NCBI GenBank assembly: GCA_900316795.1
Contig: ONEF01000003.1
Coordinates: forward strand, 124,001-188,000
Source of the DNA: an uncultured Bacteroidales bacterium
Lineage (GTDB): Bacteria > Bacteroidota > Bacteroidia > Bacteroidales > UBA932
Direction of reading: 5' to 3'
DNA length: 64,000 bases
The first letter of the stretch is position 1; each line of letters begins with the position of its first letter. The notes under the pieces are model-generated. The model was not told where the DNA came from, did not search any database, and was given only the letters and a program-made list of their open reading frames with translations. A program made the position numbers and the translations under genes. Positions 60,830 through 64,000 of the stretch are shown here, piece after piece.

Positions 60830-63800
60830 CTATCTTCTTATGAAACGAATCTTTCCAGAAGGAGAAAGAGTAAAATCGAAGCCTTCAACCAATGCATTTA
60901 ACTGTGTGTGATAATTCATGATAGCCGCTCGTATATCTTCTCCTCTAATAAACGCACCATTAATTGTTTTTACCTCCTTCGCTGGTCGGGATTCTTGATT
61001 GTACCAAAGATTCACCCTTCCATAATCACGGTTAGACAGACTTAAAACAGACAGTCCAACAACCTTATACAATCTTCTGGTCAACTCTTCCTGGTTGGCC
61101 TCATAGATTTCATCAGGAGTGTTTTCATAGAGAAGAACCATTGTGCCAATCTTCAGAACATACCTGAGTTTGAAACCATTGCTGTCTTCAACAGGAACCA
61201 TATTGGAAGAAACACCCTCATTGACAGCGCCGACAGCATTAAGATTATTTACCAGCTTGAAAGAGCGTTTAACCTTACCTTTCTTGTCAGTTCCTTCGTA
61301 AATACCCATGCAATAGTTTCTGTCATTTGCAACATTGAGTTGCTGCTTGTACTCAAAACGAGATTTGTCTCGCAAATCTTTCAGATGGATAGGATTGGTA
61401 ACGGAAGGGGTAAATATTCTGACCTTCTTGATTTGTATTCCCTTCTGCTCGTTCATCCAAATAGTGCCAGCCATCGCTTCTTTGAAGCCTTTCTCTTCTA
61501 TAGCCTGCTCAACCTTTTGACGGACAACATCATCAACAATCTTTGTTATATCGGTTTTCTCCAGGGATGAAAGAGGCTTTCTGACAACATATTTGATTTC
61601 ATCGTCTCTTTGTATGGCTCCGTAGAAGGTTTCAAGGTGAAGAGCGCCACGAGCAGTATCTCCCTTTGTCATCAATGGCTTACCATCCGGACCTTTCTGG
61701 ATTTCACCTCGCTTTCTCAACAATTTATATGTACGCTTCTTCAGGTTATCTGGTGTATAGTGAGAGACAAGGACCTCTTTGCTGATGTTTTGAACATCTT
61801 CAGTAAAGGTTGCCCAAGGTTTAGGCATTGTCGGACGATTCTTTCCGAACCATCTGAACTCTTCGTCGGCTTTGTAATAGTGAGCCATCTCGGAGTATTC
61901 CTTAGGACCGATGCAGGCTATTACGATTGCATCTACCGTATGATTGAGGAAAGTGCTACGGTCTTTCTTTTCGTCCTCCTGGAGGCCCCACATCTTGCGG
62001 AACTGTGATGTGGTCAAACCCTTGACTGTGTATATGTGAGTAAAGATGGTTCTCAAATAAGGACGTGCATACTTAGATATAATGCTGTTGTCAACATCCT
62101 GATTCTTTCTATAGTCGGAAGGAACCTCCTTCATAAGGAATTTGCCGTACTTGTCAGAAAGATAATTCCTTTCATATTCCAGAAGCCTGCGCTTTTGAAT
62201 AATAGCGTCTCGCACCTCTTTGGTTGCAGCACTGCCACCCTTCAGTTTTTCTATCTGTTTCCTAAGCTCCTCAATCCTTTCTTTTACTGGTTCAAGCCGG
62301 ATAAGAATTTCCTGATAATTTGACAATTGAGAAGGAATCTTGTTTTTCTTTACATCTCTGTTAAACTTGTTGTTACAAAGAGTTTTGTTTTCCAAAGCGT
62401 CTTCTCCGCCCAAGCTTCTTGGAATAGTATGCTCAATGTCGTATTGCGGATTAGAGCCAAGGAACTGAGAAAGAGCTATTCTCTCTCCTGTGTAAATACA
62501 TATATGCCCTTGCTCTTCCCATAAACGATACTTTTCAATATCCGTCAGTGTCGGTTGCGCATCAATGCCATGTTCACGGAAATGTTTAATAATCTCTTCT
62601 CTGAACTCGTTGTTCTTCTTCTCCCTATCTCGCTGATATCTTTCAAGAGCTTTGCGCCTATTGGCATCATTAAGAGAGCGGCTATATTCAATGTGGATTT
62701 TAGTGTCTTTGTCTATCTCGCCATTCTTTATCAAATCGTTCACAAGAGCCCTTAACCTAAACAGAGCCCTCATAGCCATAGGATTCTTGAAAGAGTTCGT
62801 TCTCGGAGAGCCTAGGAAACCTGTGTTAGATTTAGCATAAACATCAATCATAGAAGGATGATAGAGCCTCTCATAATGAGCAGCGCCCAAATCAAAGTTG
62901 TCCATCAGGAATTCTTTGATCCTCTGCTCTATTGTTTCTTTTGTAGGCGAAGGATTATCAACGATAACACCTATCTCTCGTTCTATGATTTTACGATTTT
63001 CGGGGTTGGAAATAATTTCTTTAGGAACAATGCTCGAGATATTGGCCAAAAAGACTGCATGAGAATATTTGAATCCCCTACGCAAGAACACTAATATCTT
63101 ATTGATGGCATTTAGGCTAAGTGAAGAGTAATCATTCCCGATAGAGATCTTGCTGAATTTTAGAGCCTCTTCTTCAGATAACTGTAGTTTTTCCTTTGCC
63201 CAGGCTCTAAGTTTTTCATCATCGCTGAAGAAAAACAAAGAATGCCATACATCATTAACAATTTGCTCTTTGGTCTTTTGCTTTTTATCTGTGTATCTAG
63301 AAATAATGCCCTCTTCCCAATTGTCTCCAAAGATTTCTTTTAAACCGGCAATCACAGGACAACCTGAAACAGAAGTAAACATCTTGTAGTTGAAACGGTA
63401 CGGCTTTTCATCAGGGTCTTTGTAAAAAGCATACTGCCCTCTAGCAGACAAGGCTTTGGCTATATCCTCAAACGGGAATTGTTTCTTGCTCTTGCGGAAG
63501 AAAAGAGGAAGGATCTTAATTATTTCCTCCCCATTCAACGGACGCATATCCTCCTCATATGGAGTCTTGACTTTGATGTTGTTGAGGAAAGACCACATAC
63601 GGAATTCCTCAAATCGAGGATGAGAAACAGGGCATCTGGTTTTCTTAGTCTCAAACTTGCAATGGCCGACAGAGCCCTTCTGCGATTTCAGAGGTCTTTG
63701 GAAGAAGATTGCCCTTTCGAGTTGTTTCTTGATTGAGTCAGAAATTCCTTGAATTTTGCAAATGGCATCAAATTCATCTTTGTAGTGTTGTCTAGAAGTA

Positions 63801-64000
63801 TAGTGAGCACGAATCCTTTCTTTTCCGTAGATAGTATAGAAATACTCACCGATATACTTGCAGCCACTTTCTTCAAGAGCTTTATTCAAAGCGGATATGT
63901 CATCTTTAACCTTGCCATTAGATTCTTTTGTATTCTCTTTTCTATTGCTAAGGAAGCCCCTTCGCTGAGAAAGATGATACATAACACGGCCTAAGATGTA
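60830..64000 (-). CDS. cas9: Cas9 endonuclease, type II-C, N-terminus cut by window edge
   Basis: About 1057 residues are visible; RuvC-I and the true start lie beyond base 64000. The visible part opens inside the bridge helix, YILGRVMYHLSQRRGF (arginine-rich). The REC lobe follows. RuvC-II is in TKIHIEYSRSLNDANRR (about 62670-62705), with the conserved glutamate. The HNH nuclease is YDIEHTIPRSLGGEDALENK (about 62395-62450) with its catalytic histidine and the later NKFNR. RuvC-III is FLNHTVDAIVIACIG (about 61916-61955) with the conserved aspartate. The C-terminal wedge/PAM-interacting part ends SGKIRFIRR. All visible nuclease motifs are intact. The gene is more A/T-rich than the core genes to its left, suggesting transfer. 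Confidence 0.97.
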   Translation of the reverse strand, partial: YILGRVMYHLSQRRGFLSNRKENTKESNGKVKDDISALNKALEESGCKYIGEYFYTIYGKERIRAHYTSRQHYKDEFDAICKIQGISDSIKKQLERAIFFQRPLKSQKGSVGHCKFETKKTRCPVSHPRFEEFRMWSFLNNIKVKTPYEEDMRPLNGEEIIKILPLFFRKSKKQFPFEDIAKALSARGQYAFYKDPDEKPYRFNYKMFTSVSGCPVIAGLKEIFGDNWEEGIISRYTDKKQKTKEQIVNDVWHSLFFFSDDEKLRAWAKEKLQLSEEEALKFSKISIGNDYSSLSLNAINKILVFLRRGFKYSHAVFLANISSIVPKEIISNPENRKIIEREIGVIVDNPSPTKETIEQRIKEFLMDNFDLGAAHYERLYHPSMIDVYAKSNTGFLGSPRTNSFKNPMAMRALFRLRALVNDLIKNGEIDKDTKIHIEYSRSLNDANRRKALERYQRDREKKNNEFREEIIKHFREHGIDAQPTLTDIEKYRLWEEQGHICIYTGERIALSQFLGSNPQYDIEHTIPRSLGGEDALENKTLCNNKFNRDVKKNKIPSQLSNYQEILIRLEPVKERIEELRKQIEKLKGGSAATKEVRDAIIQKRRLLEYERNYLSDKYGKFLMKEVPSDYRKNQDVDNSIISKYARPYLRTIFTHIYTVKGLTTSQFRKMWGLQEDEKKDRSTFLNHTVDAIVIACIGPKEYSEMAHYYKADEEFRWFGKNRPTMPKPWATFTEDVQNISKEVLVSHYTPDNLKKRTYKLLRKRGEIQKGPDGKPLMTKGDTARGALHLETFYGAIQRDDEIKYVVRKPLSSLEKTDITKIVDDVVRQKVEQAIEEKGFKEAMAGTIWMNEQKGIQIKKVRIFTPSVTNPIHLKDLRDKSRFEYKQQLNVANDRNYCMGIYEGTDKKGKVKRSFKLVNNLNAVGAVNEGVSSNMVPVEDSNGFKLRYVLKIGTMVLLYENTPDEIYEANQEELTRRLYKVVGLSVLSLSNRDYGRVNLWYNQESRPAKEVKTINGAFIRGEDIRAAIMNYHTQLNALVEGFDFTLSPSGKIRFIRR

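Overview
The window comes from a chromosome of the phylum Bacteroidota, most likely order Bacteroidales. The evidence is a SusC/SusD pair, repeated matches to the Bacteroidetes sigma promoter (TAnnTTTG at -7, in places with TTTG or TTG about 19-21 bases upstream), a BamA-Skp-Skp-UppS-NadK block, DUF5683 next to ParAB, BACON domains, and a Bacteroidetes-type Cas9. I cannot resolve the genus. Most of the window (1-56,280) is ordinary core genome. The right end (56,300-64,000) is accessory and visibly richer in A/T in the cas genes.

Layout. 1-3.1 kb, minus: membrane pyrophosphatase (cut by the left edge) and glutamate racemase. 3.3-11.1 kb, plus: SusC, SusD, a surface lipoprotein, then a separately promoted BACON/M64 metallopeptidase lipoprotein. 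11.2-15.5 kb, minus: NADP glutamate dehydrogenase and the two subunits of 2-oxoglutarate:ferredoxin oxidoreductase, so 2-oxoglutarate and glutamate metabolism sit together. 15.7-21.1 kb, minus: NadK, UppS, BamA and two Skp/OmpH chaperones (envelope assembly). 21.1-26.5 kb, plus: PdxJ, an OmpH-like lipoprotein, a GT4 glycosyltransferase, PurC, and a LysM plus periplasmic-binding-protein fusion. 26.5-34 kb, minus: NagB, RecN, RNA polymerase omega, BamD, thioredoxin reductase, a Gate-domain membrane protein, rubrerythrin and an EamA transporter. 34-38.6 kb, plus: Asp/Glu racemase, dicarboxylate/amino-acid symporter, histidine phosphatase and an unknown exported protein. 38.6-49.3 kb: tRNA-Phe, PriA, a lipid kinase, ParA, ParB, DUF5683, MltD, a membrane polyferredoxin and a Tat-exported Fe-S aldo/keto reductase. 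49.3-56.2 kb: an HhH outer-membrane protein, PurE, Hpt, Adk, ObgE, a PAP2 phosphatase, lipoate ligase and HPF.

The accessory end holds, left to right, a field of 52-bp hairpin-bearing tandem repeats, a helically phased ACTTG motif cluster, a CRISPR array of 38 identical 36-nt repeats plus one decayed terminal repeat, a probable tracrRNA with its own promoter, and cas2, cas1 and cas9 (type II-C; cas9 runs off the right edge). All cas genes, the tracrRNA and the inferred crRNA sense strand lie on minus. The most informative signals are two adjacent spacers that differ only at synonymous third-codon positions, the tracrRNA candidate, the 52-bp hairpin repeat field, and a dispersed palindrome (TTATCGCGAT) that recurs six times in the window, twice overlapping a start codon.
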